From: Cyanobacteria bacterium FACHB-DQ100
GTDB lineage: Bacteria; Cyanobacteriota; Cyanobacteriia; Leptolyngbyales; Leptolyngbyaceae
Length of the DNA: 64,000 nucleotides
Assembly (NCBI GenBank): GCA_014695195.1
Contig: JACJNW010000028.1
Coordinates: 868,001 to 932,000 of the forward strand
Direction of reading: 5' to 3'
Position numbers and translations under genes: made by a program. Each line of letters starts with the position of its first letter. The first letter of the stretch is position 1. Shown one piece after another: positions 45,482-54,997 of this stretch. The notes below the pieces were generated by a model, which did not search any database, had not been told where the DNA came from, and saw only the letters and a program-made list of their open reading frames with translations.

Positions 45482-45643
45482 ATGAGTATTCCAAAAGTAG
45501 TAGATGGGCTGATGGACTATTTTTCGGGTGCTGTGAGTCGGATTTTCGGCTTAAGTGATGATGCTTATCCCAGTACAGGACTTCAGCCTTTTAGCGGCAA
45601 TATTTACGACAAGAAGCACGATAAGAAACATTTTGAGCGTTAA
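45482..45643 (+). CDS. 53-residue protein of unknown function
   Basis: MSIPKVVDGLMDYFSGAVSR, IFGLSDDAYPSTGLQPFSGN, then IYDKKHDKKHFER (53 residues). The N-terminal ~22 residues could form an amphipathic helix; then comes a conserved-looking SDDAYPSTGLQPFSG segment and a charged tail. Good AAGGTGA ribosome site, ATG start and an intrinsic terminator 34 bp after the stop together make it a convincing single-gene unit. No family recognised. Confidence 0.7.
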   Translation: MSIPKVVDGLMDYFSGAVSRIFGLSDDAYPSTGLQPFSGNIYDKKHDKKHFER

Positions 45644-45676
45644 CGCTACAACGGTTCTAGGTTTACAGAAGGGATG

Positions 45677-45712
45677 TCGGTAGAAGCTCAATGACTTCTG
45701 CCGATTTTTTAA
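45677..45712 (+). terminator. Rho-independent terminator after the 53-residue gene
   Basis: 9-bp stem CGGTAGAAG/CTTCTGCCG (one G-T pair), 8-base loop, then six Ts. Confidence 0.85.
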
Positions 45713-45729
45713 TTACTTTTTAATTAACA

Positions 45730-46521
45730 TTGTCGCTCTGTCCGCCGTTTGACGAAAATTCTAAACACACCGCCACCCCGGAATGGTATAAGGACAGAAT
45801 TAAAGCTGCATTTGTGCGATCAGGAATGACTGAACTCGATTTTGTTCTATTAACAGTCTATTTTCTATGCGTCACCTATGTTCTCTTCCAGATGGTGAGT
45901 TCATTTAACGATGAATTCACCATCTGGCTCGATCAGGACTATCTCAACGAGCAACTCACTGCCCTAAATCTACAAGACGCGATCGGTATCAGCTTCAAAT
46001 TTGATAACCGCTACGAATTCGACAGGCTCAAAAAGCTGCAAATCCGCATCAACAATAAATCAACTGATCACGCGCTCTATGTCGATTGGGACTCCTGCGC
46101 CCTCACCGATCAATACGATCCCCCACGATCGCGGCGTGTCACTCGCGCTGTCGCGGGTTCTCCAGTCGATGTCTTTCAACGCCAAGCGTTCAGCGCGATC
46201 GCCCCTGGCAAAACCCTAAGGGAAGACCTGTTTGCCGAAGATATGCTGTCCCGCAGAGATGCAGGTAGCCCCCTGCAAGCGAGCGAAACGGTTCTCGACT
46301 TCAGCAAACCTAACAGAAAAGCAGCCGCAGCCAAGAAAAAGCGCTATCAGAACTTCATGTCCGGTGAAGAGATGTTTAAGTTTGAGCTCTACCTTGCGCT
46401 GCGCTTTATGGGATTTAACTCATCGGCTCCCGCAGGCAATCAAATCGCGATCGTCTGTCGCTTTAACGTTCGCAAGCTCGACTGGACAGCCGGACTTCCC
46501 TGGAATCCCAAAAAGCCCTGA
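45730..46521 (+). CDS. Membrane-anchored protein of unknown function
   Basis: A 263-residue protein with one membrane helix at about residues 38-55 (FVLLTVYFLCVTYVLFQMV) and a large soluble part with beta-rich segments (IGISFKFDNRYEFDRLKKLQIRINN, ALYVDWDSCALTDQY, NQIAIVCRFNVRKLDW). The pattern resembles a small immunoglobulin-like domain outside the membrane, but I recognise no family. The start is uncertain: TTG 45730 keeps a natural N-terminus, while the first in-frame ATG (45826) would trim just before the membrane helix. Immediately upstream of rnpB. Confidence 0.55.
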   Translation: MSLCPPFDENSKHTATPEWYKDRIKAAFVRSGMTELDFVLLTVYFLCVTYVLFQMVSSFNDEFTIWLDQDYLNEQLTALNLQDAIGISFKFDNRYEFDRLKKLQIRINNKSTDHALYVDWDSCALTDQYDPPRSRRVTRAVAGSPVDVFQRQAFSAIAPGKTLREDLFAEDMLSRRDAGSPLQASETVLDFSKPNRKAAAAKKKRYQNFMSGEEMFKFELYLALRFMGFNSSAPAGNQIAIVCRFNVRKLDWTAGLPWNPKKP

Positions 46522-46544
46522 CCCCATCAGTTAAACTGGACGTT

Positions 46545-46996
46545 AGAGAAGAGTCAGCGAGGCGGTTGCGGATTCAGCACGAATCTGAGGAAAGTCCGGA
46601 CTCCCGAAAACCCAAACTTGCTGGGTAACGCCCAGTGCGCGTGAGCGTGAGGAAAGTGCCACAGAAAAATACCGCCGGAGAAAGGTGGGGATCGGGCATA
46701 AGATGTCAAAAGCGTCGTATGCCCCACTCGCCGCTCCGGTAAGGGTGCAAAGGTGCGGTAAGAGCGCACCAGCAGTATCGAGAGGTACTGGCTCGGTAAA
46801 CCCCGGTGGGGAGCAAGGTCGGACGAAACAAGGGTTGGGTTTTTTCCTGTTTCGGTAGTTCACTTCACTTTCAATGAAGGTTGAGTGAGCGAGAACCGCT
46901 TGAGGTTGGAGGTAACTTCAATCCCAGATAGATAACTGCCCTCACCTTGCAAAATGCAGGGTGAGAACAGAATCCGGCTTATGTCTAACTCTTCTC
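46545..46996 (+). ncRNA. rnpB: RNase P RNA
   Basis: The catalytic RNA that trims tRNA 5' leaders. The universal block GAGGAAAGTCCGGACTC (46598-46614 region) is present, as are GAGGAAAGTGCCACAGAAA, the CAGAATCCGGCTTATG near the 3' end, and matching P1 arms: GAGAAGAGT at 46546-46554 pairs with ACTCTTCTC at 46988-46996. Ends are set from that pairing and are approximate. Length ~450 nt suits a cyanobacterial type A RNA. Several open frames lying over it are not genes. Confidence 0.95.
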
Positions 46997-47157
46997 GACT
47001 CTGCACAGAAAATGACACAGCCGTTTTCGCTTGAGCGTGAGATTGCTAGTTCAATTCTCACGTTCCTTTAAACAGAACAAAACTAATGTGTAGATTCCGC
47101 AAAGACTGTATCGATCGTTTCATCCAGTCTGCTCTGCTCGCATACTATAGGGAGGCA

Positions 47158-47820
47158 ATGCACCCCGTTACATCAGGCAGTTTCTCACCTACAGCCGAGT
47201 CAGATCAGTCTGTGAAAAGTCAAGTTTCTACCCTCGAACTCCCGCCGCGCTGTGAGCCTTCTTCCTCACAGAGTTTGCTTTTTGCGATCGCAGAACACAA
47301 GAAAAGTGGGCTGATCTTATGTAAAGAATATCACGCAGAGTTCGCGGGTCCTGGCGCTGCGGTGAATTGTGCCGTTGAACCTGCTTATCGCGCTGTGATT
47401 GCGATCGGTGCTCCAGATCTGATCGCAACGACGACCTATGAGGAGCGTCGTCGGGCATATGGGCGTAGAATTCAATGGGGACGCTGGCTACAGAGAATTG
47501 TTGACCATCCTGATTCCATGACTCGCGCTGAAAAGTTGCTCACAGGGTTTGAGGAGTTTTTTGGACGGCAGGTTGTTCTTGGCTTGCCGAATGAGGTTCT
47601 AGCGCTGTTAGCGGGTGTGCTTCCGGGCACGATCGAGCAGATGCGATCTCAGCACTGGCGCAGCAGCAGAATTGGCACAGTACCGTTTCTGCCAAGCTCT
47701 GACCAGCTTCAAATCACGACGATTTCTCTCAACAATCAAGAAACTCCAGCCGTGCCGCTTCTAACTACGGCAACTGTTAACGAAATTGAGCGCACCTATG
47801 CAGTCTTGAAATCCGCCTAA
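47158..47820 (+). CDS. Conserved cyanobacterial protein of unknown function
   Basis: A 220-residue protein if started at ATG 47158, which follows a GGGAGG site; the frame runs back to 47086. Residues ~40-115 (LLFAIAEHKKSGLILCKEYH, VNCAVEPAYRAVIAIGAPDLIATTTYEERRRAYGRRIQWG) and ~140-170 (FFGRQVVLGLPNEVLALLAGVLPGTIEQMR) look globular, without transmembrane or known catalytic motifs. It lies between rnpB and rnc, two RNA-processing genes, which may or may not be meaningful. Confidence 0.6.
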   Translation: MHPVTSGSFSPTAESDQSVKSQVSTLELPPRCEPSSSQSLLFAIAEHKKSGLILCKEYHAEFAGPGAAVNCAVEPAYRAVIAIGAPDLIATTTYEERRRAYGRRIQWGRWLQRIVDHPDSMTRAEKLLTGFEEFFGRQVVLGLPNEVLALLAGVLPGTIEQMRSQHWRSSRIGTVPFLPSSDQLQITTISLNNQETPAVPLLTTATVNEIERTYAVLKSA

Positions 47821-47880
47821 ATTGTCATCAGATGCAGTCCACCCTCTACGATGGAGTTAGTTTAATTTCTGATTGCACCG

Positions 47881-48594
47881 ATGATTGCCTATCCGCGCCG
47901 CCAGCAGGAACTCCGATCCCTTGTTCAACGTTTGGGAGTCGCGCAGCTTGATGCGATCGACTGGAACTTAATGGATCTGGCGTTGATTCATGTGACGTTT
48001 TCAGCAGAGCGCAATTATGAGCAGCTAGAATTCGTCGGGGATGCGGTCGTGAAGTTAGCGGCGGCTGAATTTTTGCTCAAGGCTTACCCGCAGTTGAAAG
48101 TGGGAGAATTCACCGCCCTGCGATCGGTCTTAGTCAGCGATCGCATTCTGGCTAAAATTGCGGATTCTTTTGGGTTCGATCGCTATCTCCTAGTCGCGGC
48201 GAGTGCAAAATCTGATCCAGCCGGACGCGATTCTCGCCTTGCCGATTCTTTTGAAGCGGTGCTTGCTGCCCTTTATCTCAGCACCCAAGATCTCAGTCTG
48301 ATTCGTTCCTGGTTAGATGAGCAGTTCCAACCGCTTGCCGAAGAAATTCTCGCTGATCCTGCCCGCCAAAACTACAAAGCCGCGCTGCAAAATTGGACGC
48401 AAGGACACCAAAAAACGCTGCCTGAATATCGCACCCAAGAAACCGGGAATACTCACAATGACCCGCATCGCTTTGTAGCAGAAGTCTGGATTCAAGGACG
48501 CTGTTTAGGGCAGGGAATGGGTCGATCGCGGAAAGCTGCTGAGCAAGCAGCCGCACAAGAAGCGTTTTTGGTGCTGAGCCGTCAGGAGAGTTAA
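47881..48594 (+). CDS. rnc: Ribonuclease III
   Basis: Double-stranded-RNA endonuclease that processes rRNA precursors and structured mRNAs (237 residues). The catalytic signature YEQLEFVGDAVVKL (~54) and the second acidic block RLADSFEAVLAALYLS (~120) are complete; a dsRNA-binding domain follows (NYKAALQNWTQGHQ, then GRSRKAAEQAAAQEAFLVL). Cyanobacteria often have more than one RNase III paralogue. ATG 47881 starts 60 bp after the preceding gene. Confidence 0.94.
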   Translation: MIAYPRRQQELRSLVQRLGVAQLDAIDWNLMDLALIHVTFSAERNYEQLEFVGDAVVKLAAAEFLLKAYPQLKVGEFTALRSVLVSDRILAKIADSFGFDRYLLVAASAKSDPAGRDSRLADSFEAVLAALYLSTQDLSLIRSWLDEQFQPLAEEILADPARQNYKAALQNWTQGHQKTLPEYRTQETGNTHNDPHRFVAEVWIQGRCLGQGMGRSRKAAEQAAAQEAFLVLSRQES

Positions 48595-48635
48595 ATCAGG
48601 CTGACTTGCCAGCGCTACCCTTGGGAGGAACTGGG

Positions 48636-49634
48636 ATGTCAGAGGCAACGACGATCGCGCTGTTTGGTGTGGGACGCTGGGGAGTTCATTTATTACGGAA
48701 TTTCTTGCAGCACCCAAGAGCGCGAGTGGTTGCAGTGGTTGATCCTTGCGGAGTGCAGTTAGAAACTATTGCACAGCGATTTGGGCTTGATGAGCAGATC
48801 TTCTTTACGACGCAATGGCAGGATGCTTTGGAGTTAAGCGGGTTAGATGCTGTTGCGATCACCACACCTGCAACAACTCACAATCAGTTAATTACAGCAG
48901 CGCTGAAGCAAAATCTTCACGTCTTGGCAGCGAAACCCCTAACTCTAGATGTTGCGGAGTCGATTCAACTTTGTCAGCTTGCCGAATTACAACAAAAGCA
49001 GTTAGTTGTCGATCACACTTATTTATTTCATCCTGCGATCGTTCGTGGGCAGGAATTAGTGCGATCGGGTAAGCTCGGCAAACTACGCTATGGCTATTCC
49101 ACTCGAACCCATCTAAGTCCGGTGCGATCGGATGTCGATGCACTCTGGGATCTAGCTATTCACGATATTGCAATCTTGAATTTCTGGTTGGGAGAAAGTC
49201 CCTGTGTGGTTGAAGCGAGGGGTTCGGTTTGGCTGCAAGAGGGGTTAGCGGATACGATTTGGGCGACTTTGATTTATCCCAGTGGGTTTGAGGCGAGACT
49301 TCACTTGGGTTGGCTGAATCCAGATAAACAACGCCGATCGTGCATTGTGGGCGAAAACGGTAGTCTCATTTTCGATGAACTCGCACCAGAGGCGTTAACC
49401 GTGCAGTGGGGTAAATTCGATTCGGAGTTTAAGCCGATCGACCAAAGCCGAGAAATCCTTCAGTTTTCCAAACAAGAGCCACTTCAACAAGTTTGCGATC
49501 ATTTTTTGGACTGTGTGCAGAACGATCGAGCTTCTGAGATTTCTTCAGGTTGGCTCGGTGCTGAACTCGTTCAAATCTTGGCTGCGTTATCCGAATCGAT
49601 GCGACAGGGGAAAGCGATCGAGCTTGTTAAATAA
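48636..49634 (+). CDS. Gfo/Idh/MocA family NAD(P)-dependent oxidoreductase
   Basis: A 332-residue dehydrogenase of the sugar/inositol type. Rossmann motif IALFGVGRWGVHLLRNFL at the N-terminus, D(A)VAITTPATTHNQL (~70), AAKPLTLDV (~98, with the EKP/AKP lysine) and a C-terminal alpha/beta domain with VDALWDLAIHDIAILNFWLGE. Substrate unknown; relatives act on UDP-sugars, bile pigments or cyclitols. ATG 48636 follows GGGAGGAACTGGG; a TTG at 48606 is less likely. Confidence 0.85.
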   Translation: MSEATTIALFGVGRWGVHLLRNFLQHPRARVVAVVDPCGVQLETIAQRFGLDEQIFFTTQWQDALELSGLDAVAITTPATTHNQLITAALKQNLHVLAAKPLTLDVAESIQLCQLAELQQKQLVVDHTYLFHPAIVRGQELVRSGKLGKLRYGYSTRTHLSPVRSDVDALWDLAIHDIAILNFWLGESPCVVEARGSVWLQEGLADTIWATLIYPSGFEARLHLGWLNPDKQRRSCIVGENGSLIFDELAPEALTVQWGKFDSEFKPIDQSREILQFSKQEPLQQVCDHFLDCVQNDRASEISSGWLGAELVQILAALSESMRQGKAIELVK

Positions 49635-49702
49635 AGCTCAAAAATTGCTGAAATTCAAAAAGGCGCGATATTTTGAGTACGGTAAGTTTTTGAACTTGAT
49701 TT

Positions 49703-50137
49703 GTGACTCCAACTTTCACGCGCCGAATTCATCCCAAATCTAATTTGCCGGATTATGTGTTGTCGCTAACGGCAGAGGAGAGGATGCGATCGCGCTTTCT
49801 CTTCCAAACTGACGATGGGCGAGAAGTGTACCTAAATTTACCCAGAGGCACAACGCTACGGGATGGTGACTGGTTAGCGTCTGATGAAGGTGTATTTCTC
49901 AAAATTCAAGCTAAACCCGAACCCGTTCTAACCGTTACAACTTCAGCATTATTAAATCTATTACAAGCAGCGTACCATTTAGGCAATCGTCATGTTCCAC
50001 TGGAAATTACAGATACATATCTCAGACTATCACCTGATCCAGTTCTACAAGATTTACTAGAACATCGCGGACTAGAGATCAAATCTGAAATCGTTCCATT
50101 CCAACCTGAATCTGGTGCTTATGGACACGCTCACTAA
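49703..50137 (+). CDS. ureE: Urease accessory protein UreE
   Basis: Nickel chaperone that delivers metal to urease (144 residues). It has the UreE N-domain ([40 protein letters not shown]) and the metal-binding domain with [14 protein letters not shown] (~95), whose His is the conserved nickel ligand, and [15 protein letters not shown]. The C-terminus is short and ends in GAYGHAH, without a long His tail. Start GTG 49703. It overlaps ureF by 17 bp. Confidence 0.92.
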   Translation: MTPTFTRRIHPKSNLPDYVLSLTAEERMRSRFLFQTDDGREVYLNLPRGTTLRDGDWLASDEGVFLKIQAKPEPVLTVTTSALLNLLQAAYHLGNRHVPLEITDTYLRLSPDPVLQDLLEHRGLEIKSEIVPFQPESGAYGHAH

Positions 50138-50789
50138 TCCAGCATTACTGCGATTGTTGCAGTTAGCTAGTCCCGCTTTACCTGTGGGGGCATACAGCTA
50201 TTCAGAAGGACTGGAAACTCTGGTTGATCGCGGCATCATTAAAACTGTAGACGATTTAGAGCATTGGATCGGTCAAGAATTGCAGTACGGCGCGGCTCGA
50301 TTAGAAGCAGCAATGTTGGCACGATCGCACCGCGCCACGATCGCTCAAAACTTCGATCAAGTCCTCTACTGGAATCAATGGTTCACCGCCGCCCGTGAAA
50401 CCGAGGAACTACGATCTCAAAGCCTACAAATGGGCGGTTCTCTGCTGCGCTTATTCCGATCGCTCCACTCCGAGCCGATTCCGAATTTCGAGGACGGCTG
50501 TAATTTTGCGATCGCGTTTGGTCTAGTTGCCGCCCTTTGGGAGATTGATGAATCCGCCGCACTGGTTGCCTATTTGCACAGTTGGGCAGCGAATTTAGTG
50601 AGTGCAGGTGTGAAATTAATTCCACTAGGGCAAACGGCGGGGCAAAAGCTACTCCTGAAATTAGGGGAAGAGATTGGGAGGAGTACGATCACGCATCTTG
50701 AAGATTCGGAGCTTGAGAGTTGTGGGTGGGGGATTGCGATCGCCAGCATGACGCATGAAACGCTCTACAGTCGCCTATTTCGGAGCTAA
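50121..50789 (+). CDS. ureF: Urease accessory protein UreF
   Basis: A helical scaffold that joins UreG and UreD on urease during activation (222 residues from ATG 50121; a GTG at 50115 is also in frame). Blocks: [27 protein letters not shown], then [25 protein letters not shown] and [20 protein letters not shown], ending in [15 protein letters not shown]. The gene normally next, ureG, is absent here; instead a vapBC module follows and the ureF 3' end is found again 768 bp downstream. Confidence 0.94.
   Translation: MDTLTNPALLRLLQLASPALPVGAYSYSEGLETLVDRGIIKTVDDLEHWIGQELQYGAARLEAAMLARSHRATIAQNFDQVLYWNQWFTAARETEELRSQSLQMGGSLLRLFRSLHSEPIPNFEDGCNFAIAFGLVAALWEIDESAALVAYLHSWAANLVSAGVKLIPLGQTAGQKLLLKLGEEIGRSTITHLEDSELESCGWGIAIASMTHETLYSRLFRS
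50683..50789 (+). repeat. Direct repeat copy 1: 3' end of ureF
   Basis: The last ~107 bases of ureF match positions 51451-51557 without gaps at a constant offset of 768. From about 50698 to 50765 the match is exact (67-68 bases). The pair frames the vapBC module. Confidence 0.9.
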
Positions 50790-50815
50790 ACTGAGCAATT
50801 ATCAGGAGAACTGGA

Positions 50816-51055
50816 ATGACGATCGCTGAACAAATTTACGCCATTGTCAAAACGCTTCCCCCAGAGCAAGCTAGCGAAATTCTTGCGTTTGCTGAATTCG
50901 TTCAGTCTAAGCACTCGATTCGTGTAGAAGATGCTCAAGAGATGTCTTGGGCAGACTTGGTTAAATCATTGGCTGGAGCTTGGGCAGACGACTTTCCGAC
51001 TCTGGAAGAAATTCGTGCTGGAGAAGGGCAAGATGCTTTACGGGAGAGCCTTTGA
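50816..51055 (+). CDS. Antitoxin, DUF2281 type
   Basis: A 79-residue antitoxin: MTIAEQIYAIVKTLPPEQASEILAFAEFVQSK is the standard DUF2281 helical opening, followed by an acidic C-terminus (SLAGAWADDFPTLEEIRAGEGQDAL) that would wrap the toxin. Strong CAGGAGA ribosome site before ATG 50816. The toxin ATG follows its stop directly (stop 51053-51055, start 51056). Located inside the ureF-tail repeat pair. Confidence 0.88.
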   Translation: MTIAEQIYAIVKTLPPEQASEILAFAEFVQSKHSIRVEDAQEMSWADLVKSLAGAWADDFPTLEEIRAGEGQDALRESL

Positions 51056-51448
51056 ATGTATGTTTTGGATACGAATACCCTAATCTACTACTTTAAGGAT
51101 CAAGGGCGAGTCGCTCAAACGCTTGCAAGCATTCCTGCTCAAGACATCGTGATTTCTACGATCGTCTTTTACGAGTTGCAGGTTGGCATTTTGAAATCAA
51201 CATCACCTGCAAAGCGAATTCAACAACTTCAACAGCTTTTGAGCCGAGTGAATTTAGTTTTGTTTGATCGAGATGCTGCTTTGGCTGCGGCAACGATTCG
51301 CGCTCAATTAGAGCAACAAGGAACACCGATTGGCGCGATCGACGTTCTGATCGCAGGGGTAGCGGTCTCGCTGCAGGCAACGCTTGTGACTCACAACATT
51401 AGTGAATTCTCTAGAGTTTCTGGGCTTGCGATCGTGGACTGGTATTAG
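51056..51448 (+). CDS. vapC: VapC-type PIN-domain ribonuclease toxin
   Basis: A 130-residue PIN ribonuclease: [19 protein letters not shown] with the first Asp (residue 5), [14 protein letters not shown] with the Glu (~42), and [29 protein letters not shown] with the last acidic residues (~100-118). Full length, so likely active, against RNA (tRNA or rRNA in known cases). Paired with the DUF2281 antitoxin. Its stop is only 3 bases before the second ureF-tail copy begins. Confidence 0.9.
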   Translation: MYVLDTNTLIYYFKDQGRVAQTLASIPAQDIVISTIVFYELQVGILKSTSPAKRIQQLQQLLSRVNLVLFDRDAALAAATIRAQLEQQGTPIGAIDVLIAGVAVSLQATLVTHNISEFSRVSGLAIVDWY

Positions 51449-51450
51449 AT

Positions 51451-51557
51451 GTACGATCGCTCAGCTTGAAGATTCGGAGCTTGAGAGTTGTGGGTGGGGG
51501 ATTGCGATCGCCAGCATGACGCATGAAACGCTCCACAGTCGATTATTCAGAAGTTAG
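51451..51557 (+). pseudogene. Second, diverged copy of the ureF 3' end
   Basis: Read in the ureF frame this gives [20 protein letters not shown], then [14 protein letters not shown] and a stop. It matches the true ureF C-terminus but has no start and no upstream gene body. After 67-68 identical bases, the final eight codons differ at seven places, of which only one changes an amino acid (Tyr to His); the stop is TAG instead of TAA. That synonymous pattern means both tails once served working ureF genes. Confidence 0.88.
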
Positions 51558-51586
51558 CTGATTCAGATTCAAATCAAGTAAACGAG

Positions 51587-52150
51587 ATGAACAAAAAACA
51601 GCCCAATTCCATTAATCAGATTCAGGGACAGGGTGAAGCAGCTATTTTTCTGAATCGCGTTCTTCAATGGATCTGTAGTTTGCAATCTAAAGAGATTGAG
51701 ATCTTTGAAGAAGAACGAGTCGTCGAACTCAGTCAATTGATGGCGAAGAAGCTTGGTATCGTCGTCTTTTGCGACCTTGATCGCAATTATCGCACTGCTC
51801 ATAATTTAAGAATTCTGATTGATGAAAAAGGTAAAGCACCAGCAATACCGAAAGAGCGGGATTACTACACTGCGCTAAAAGCGAGCCAGTTTGAAGTGCG
51901 AATCGATATCAGTCGCAAAGGTGGATTCTTTTGTCTTCGTTCTTATAGCCGCTCTGACAATGGTAGTTTTTACATTCTTGTGGGCGAAAAACCCAAGCAT
52001 TTACTTAAAATCTGTGAGCGAGTTGTTCATTTCTTGATAAAGAATGACCTGATTCAGGTTCCTGATGAGCTTCTTAATCGTCATATCGATGGTCGAAATG
52101 AATTAGGTGGTGAAGTGACAGTGATGACTCAGCTTTTTGGTGAACTCTAA
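51587..52150 (+). CDS. Protein of unknown function in the accessory patch
   Basis: A 187-residue protein: helical N-terminus (AIFLNRVLQWICSLQSKEIEIFEEERVVELSQLMAKKLGIVVF), then beta-rich segments (FEVRIDISRKGGFFCLRSYSRSDNGSFYILVG) and a final helix (VVHFLIKNDLIQVPDELLNRHIDG). No transmembrane or catalytic motif seen and no family recognised. Base use is more AT-rich than the neighbours. It lies 29 bp after the second ureF tail, so it may have arrived with that segment. Confidence 0.6.
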   Translation: MNKKQPNSINQIQGQGEAAIFLNRVLQWICSLQSKEIEIFEEERVVELSQLMAKKLGIVVFCDLDRNYRTAHNLRILIDEKGKAPAIPKERDYYTALKASQFEVRIDISRKGGFFCLRSYSRSDNGSFYILVGEKPKHLLKICERVVHFLIKNDLIQVPDELLNRHIDGRNELGGEVTVMTQLFGEL

Positions 52151-52337
52151 GCTGAATTGTGCCCTCATATCGTCCAAGCTAGATAGACCAGAACTGCTTA
52201 TCTCCAGCGAAAATTAGAACGTTGAGCGCAAGCTAAAAGCGGCTTGTACGTTACGATGGAGGAGCCAACGAGTTAACGATCGCCCTCTTCACTCATCAAA
52301 TACGAGCACTCACGATCGCTGAACAGCTCCGTCAAAC

Positions 52338-52775
52338 CTAATCAATGAAATCTTGAATCATGTCTAGCTTTTCAGGAGTCTCCGAAGTAATTGGGCGATT
52401 GCCATCAACCGGAAGTGTTTTCCGAACTTCAGCTTGACTCGCAGCGATCGGTCGATTGCCATCTTCATGCAGCACTTCCTTCACCTCCAAATTGCTCGGA
52501 GTAATCGGACGATTGCCATCAATTCCCAGCGATTTGTTCGCTTCTAAGGTATCCGCAGCGATCGGACGACTGCCATCGACTTCGATTGTTCCGCGCACTT
52601 CCATCTCATCGGCAACAACCGGACGATTGCCATCGATCTGCAAAAAAGACCGTACCTCAAGATCGCTGCTGTCGATTGGGCGATTCCCATCAATTTGAAG
52701 CACTTTGCTCTCATCTTGCTCTGCGTTTGAAAGAGTCAGATCGCTATTTTCTGAAGACTCTTGCTGTTTCGGCAT
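52338..52775 (-). CDS. Six-fold 19-residue DGNRPI repeat protein
   Basis: A 145-residue acidic protein of which ~114 residues are six tandem units of exactly 19 residues, pattern L-x-(I/V)-DG(N/S)RP(I/V)-x4-(L/M)-EV-x3. At the DNA level the core recurs every 57 bases from about 52393 to 52690. The N-terminus is polar and Glu/Ser-rich; the C-terminus ends DMIQDFID. No signal peptide. Proteins with similar GNRP(I/V) repeats occur in cyanobacteria, but I know of no function. Ribosome site CAGGAG precedes ATG 52775. Confidence 0.8.
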   Translation of the reverse strand: MPKQQESSENSDLTLSNAEQDESKVLQIDGNRPIDSSDLEVRSFLQIDGNRPVVADEMEVRGTIEVDGSRPIAADTLEANKSLGIDGNRPITPSNLEVKEVLHEDGNRPIAASQAEVRKTLPVDGNRPITSETPEKLDMIQDFID

Positions 52776-52995
52776 CGTTAAAACTCCTGCTCTTCACTGC
52801 AATTGTTTAGTTTTAATCGCCTGCTGAGTTGTCAAACAACTGTCTAAAGTTAGTCACGATCGACGGGTTGTTCGATCGCGGGTCATAGAAAACACACCCT
52901 TCACCAATAGGAAAAATTGCTTAATCATCTGTAACCCTTCAGTGATAAGCTAATTCGTGGCGAATAAGCGCAATTCGTGCATACACAATCGTTGA

Positions 52996-54477
<1,482 letters not shown>

Positions 54478-54484
54478 CTCTAAA

Positions 54485-54506
54485 GGGTGCGGAGGATTCT
54501 GCACCC
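54485..54506 (+). other. Hairpin between atpB and atpC
   Basis: Six-base-pair GGGTGC/GCACCC stem with a 10-base loop in the 59-bp gap. It could be an RNA processing or attenuation point that sets the atpB:atpC ratio, but there is no T-run. Confidence 0.4.
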
Positions 54507-54536
54507 GCTCATCGTTCATTATTCATCCTAATTACT

Positions 54537-54947
54537 ATGGCTTTAACGGTTCGTGTGATTGCGCCAGATAAAACAGTCTGGGATTCTTCGGCTGAGGAAG
54601 TGATTCTTCCTAGCACCACAGGACAACTCGGTATTTTGACGGGCCACGCTCCTTTGTTGACGGCACTGGAAACCGGCGTTCTGCGCGTCCGGGCTGACAA
54701 GAACTGGGTGCCGATCGCGGTGATGGGCGGCTTTGCAGAAATTGAAAAGAACGAAGTCACGATTCTGGTGAATGCGGCAGAGCGCGGTGAATCGATCGAT
54801 CTCGATGCGGCTCGTACTGCCTACACCGAAGCAGAAGCGAAGTTTGCTCAAGCGGATCAAAGCGGTTCTAGACAAGAACAATTGCAGGCAACTCAAGCGC
54901 TGAAACGCGCTCGTGCCCGTCTTCAGGCGGCTGGCGGTCAGGTTTAG
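54537..54947 (+). CDS. atpC: ATP synthase subunit epsilon
   Basis: A 136-residue subunit: N-terminal beta sandwich ([49 protein letters not shown]) and a C-terminal helical hairpin ([43 protein letters not shown]). It couples rotation to catalysis and inhibits ATP hydrolysis. Second gene of the atpBC unit, followed by a strong terminator. Confidence 0.97.
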   Translation: MALTVRVIAPDKTVWDSSAEEVILPSTTGQLGILTGHAPLLTALETGVLRVRADKNWVPIAVMGGFAEIEKNEVTILVNAAERGESIDLDAARTAYTEAEAKFAQADQSGSRQEQLQATQALKRARARLQAAGGQV

Positions 54948-54969
54948 ATCGCAAACTAATTTGATCGAA

Positions 54970-54997
54970 AGCTCAGGGGGAATCCCTGGGCTTTTTT
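54970..54997 (+). terminator. Rho-independent terminator after atpC
   Basis: 9-bp stem AGCTCAGGG/CCCTGGGCT (one wobble pair), 5-base loop, then a T-run. Confidence 0.92.

Noticed and set aside
46543-46863. Open frames over the rnpB gene
   Set aside because: They lie on the RNase P RNA, whose conserved core and P1 pairing are clear.
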